Positions 62,404 to 64,000 of a stretch of 64,000 bases of DNA are shown here, piece after piece; the stretch's first letter is position 1; every line of letters begins with the position of its first letter. Source of the stretch: Curtobacterium sp. 9128 (lineage in GTDB: Bacteria; Actinomycetota; Actinomycetes; Actinomycetales; Microbacteriaceae); the NCBI RefSeq assembly GCF_900086645.1, contig NZ_LT576451.1, forward strand, positions 992,001 through 1,056,000, in the 5' to 3' direction. The position numbers and the translations under genes are program-made. Below the pieces are notes generated by a model, which was not told where the DNA came from, did not search any database, and saw nothing but the letters and a program-made list of their open reading frames with translations.

Positions 62404-64000
62404 CCAGCCTGGAGGCTCCCATCACGTCCGCCCCGCGGGCTGCGGACGTCCTGCTCGACGTCCGCGACCTGTCGGTCGTCTACGAGTCGGCCGGCCAGAC
62501 CGCGGTCCAAGCGGTCGACCACGTGTCGTTCTCCCTGAAGAAGGGCGAGTTCGTCGGCCTGGTCGGCGAGTCCGGCTCCGGCAAGTCGACGCTCGGCTAC
62601 GCGCTGACCCGACTGCAGAAGCCGCCGGCGCGGACGAACGGCGGCAGCATCGTCTTCGCCGGCAAGGACATCCGCGACCTCGACGAGGAAGCACTCCGCC
62701 AGCAGCGGCAGGGTGGCTTCGCGATGGTGCTGCAGTCCGGAATGAACGCGCTCAACCCGGTGCGGACCATCCGGAACCACTTCATCGACATCTTCAAGGC
62801 GCACGGTCACGTCCCGCGCGAGCGCTGGGACAGCCGGATGCGCGAGCTCGTCGGGAAGGTCAAGCTCCCCGACTCGATGCTCGCCCGCTACCCGGGTGAG
62901 CTGTCCGGCGGCATGCGGCAGCGCGTGTCGATCGCGTTGGCGCTCTCGCTCGAGCCGCAGCTCATGGTGTTCGACGAGCCGACGACGGCACTCGACGTCC
63001 TGGTGCAGCACGCGGTGATGGACACCATCATCGAGCTGCAGCGATCAGAGGGCTTCACGGCCGTGCTCATCTCCCACGACCTCGGCATCGTGCTCGAGGC
63101 CACCGAGCGAGTCCTCGTGATGCACGAGGGACGGATCGTCGAGGACGGCGGTTCCCGCGACATCCTGCGCGACCCGCAGGACGAGTACACGCAGATGCTG
63201 CTCTCGCACTACGCGGACCCTCGTGCCGAGGTCGTCTCGCTGCCCGGCTTCCCGGACCGCTCGCTCCGCGCGGAGTCGGGGGAGAAGCGACAGGAGGCGA
63301 CGACCTCGCACGCCACCGTCGGCACCCGCGAGCGCACGGCCGCGAAGAACCCGATCGTCGTCGACGGCCTCGTGAAGACCTACGCCCCGCCGCGTCGTGG
63401 CGAGGAGCCCGTGCGCGCCGTCCGCGATGTGTCGTTCACGCTCGAGCCGGGGCAGTCGCTCGCGCTCGTCGGCCAATCGGGCTCCGGCAAGTCGACCATC
63501 GCGAAGATGCTCACGGGCGTCGAGAAGCCGACGAGCGGCACCGTCCGCTTCGGTGACCTCGACGTCGCGAAGCTCGGGCGCCGGGGCCTGCGGGATCTGC
63601 GCTCCGAGGTGCAGATGGTGTTCCAGGACCCGTACGCGGCGCTCAACCCGCTGCACACGGTCGAGTACACGCTGACCCGTCCGGTCGTGAACTTCACCGG
63701 CCTCCGCGGCAAGGAAGCGCGGCACCGCGTGCTCGAACTCCTCGAGACCGTGGGGCTCACGCCCGTGGAGCAGTTCGCGCAGAAGCTCCCGCACCAGCTC
63801 TCCGGCGGGCAGCGGCAGCGCGTGGTCATCGCCCGGGCGCTCGCGAGCGACCCGCAGGTGATCATCGCCGATGAGCCGGTCTCGATGCTCGACGTCACGC
63901 TCCGTGCCGGCGTGCTGGCGCTGCTGGAAGACCTGCGCGAGCAGTGGGGCGTCTCGCTCCTCTACATCACGCACGACCTGCTGAGCGCCCGGCTCATCAC
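62400..64000 (+). CDS. Opp-type ABC transporter dual ATPase (DppD-DppF fusion; 3' end outside window)
   Basis: This protein is open to the window's end (533 codons seen). The first ATPase domain has Walker A GESGSGKSTLG (about residues 56-66), signature LSGGMRQRVSIALALS and MVFDEPTTALDV. The second has GQSGSGKSTIAKM (about 358-370), LSGGQRQRVVIARALASDPQVIIADEPVSMLDV. Both are complete and carry Walker B Asp/Glu. Fused DppDF ATPases are common in actinobacteria. ATG 62400 overlaps the previous stop (ATGA). A CCTGGAGGCTCC half-site-like sequence lies in its first codons. Confidence 0.92.
   Translation, partial: MTSLEAPITSAPRAADVLLDVRDLSVVYESAGQTAVQAVDHVSFSLKKGEFVGLVGESGSGKSTLGYALTRLQKPPARTNGGSIVFAGKDIRDLDEEALRQQRQGGFAMVLQSGMNALNPVRTIRNHFIDIFKAHGHVPRERWDSRMRELVGKVKLPDSMLARYPGELSGGMRQRVSIALALSLEPQLMVFDEPTTALDVLVQHAVMDTIIELQRSEGFTAVLISHDLGIVLEATERVLVMHEGRIVEDGGSRDILRDPQDEYTQMLLSHYADPRAEVVSLPGFPDRSLRAESGEKRQEATTSHATVGTRERTAAKNPIVVDGLVKTYAPPRRGEEPVRAVRDVSFTLEPGQSLALVGQSGSGKSTIAKMLTGVEKPTSGTVRFGDLDVAKLGRRGLRDLRSEVQMVFQDPYAALNPLHTVEYTLTRPVVNFTGLRGKEARHRVLELLETVGLTPVEQFAQKLPHQLSGGQRQRVVIARALASDPQVIIADEPVSMLDVTLRAGVLALLEDLREQWGVSLLYITHDLLSARLI

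Overview
The window is a very GC-rich stretch with dense gene packing, frequent GTG/TTG starts and many 1-4 base start/stop overlaps. The families point to a pigmented Gram-positive actinobacterium of the Microbacteriaceae, most like Curtobacterium: an idi/crtE-B-I-Ye-Yf-Eb C50-carotenoid cluster, mycobacterial-type DUF3151 and Rv2629/Balon-like genes, a DUF4436 protein and an LAxTG surface protein. The genus is inferred from gene content. No prophage, insertion sequence or CRISPR array is seen.

Layout. 1-1.7 kb: DUF4436 membrane genes and a small HTH protein. 1.9-12.3 kb: an LLM flavin oxidoreductase, a TetR-controlled pair of SMR transporters, a UPF0718 permease/TIGR03943 operon, an acetyltransferase, a Zn alcohol dehydrogenase, glycerate kinase and an MTOX-type oxidase. 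12.4-15.9 kb: a compact putative RiPP locus made of a DUF2087 protein, a 39-residue precursor-like peptide with its own promoter, a strong hairpin, a YcaO enzyme and an MFS exporter. 15.9-22.5 kb: tRNA-Gly(CCC), two unrecognised genes, a CopD-CtaG fusion, a double-GNAT protein, dCTP deaminase and an XRE-nucleotidyltransferase/HepT pair whose HEPN motif is degenerate. 22.7-28.4 kb: a ChvE/MmsA/MmsB-type monosaccharide ABC operon and its LacI regulator, each preceded by the same operator. 28.5-36.3 kb: corA, a small secreted protein and the divergent idi / six-gene C50 carotenoid operon. 36.5-46.9 kb: Gfo/Idh oxidoreductase, DUF3618, YihY, DedA-like and SDR genes, a 1302-residue repeat-rich sortase substrate, an ABC-F protein with a possible leader peptide, and DUF3151. 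46.9-53.3 kb: a carbohydrate ABC importer operon ending in a GH2 beta-galactosidase. 53.5-64 kb: a Balon/Rv2629-like ribosome factor, a divergent MFS/GntR pair, a LacI regulator and an Opp-type transporter that runs off the window.

Two repeat systems run between and into the genes. The first is a 19-base unit (AATCGCGCGTAGGAGGTCG) found in direct and inverted arrays at five sites, twice supplying the stop codon of a neighbouring gene. The second is a GGACKGGAGGCTCG motif, found as full palindromic terminators between genes and as single half-sites inside the ends of coding sequences. The RiPP locus is the best candidate for an undescribed system: its precursor has no cysteine and its YcaO has a four-cysteine N-terminal module but no partner dehydrogenase, TfuA or E1 gene nearby.
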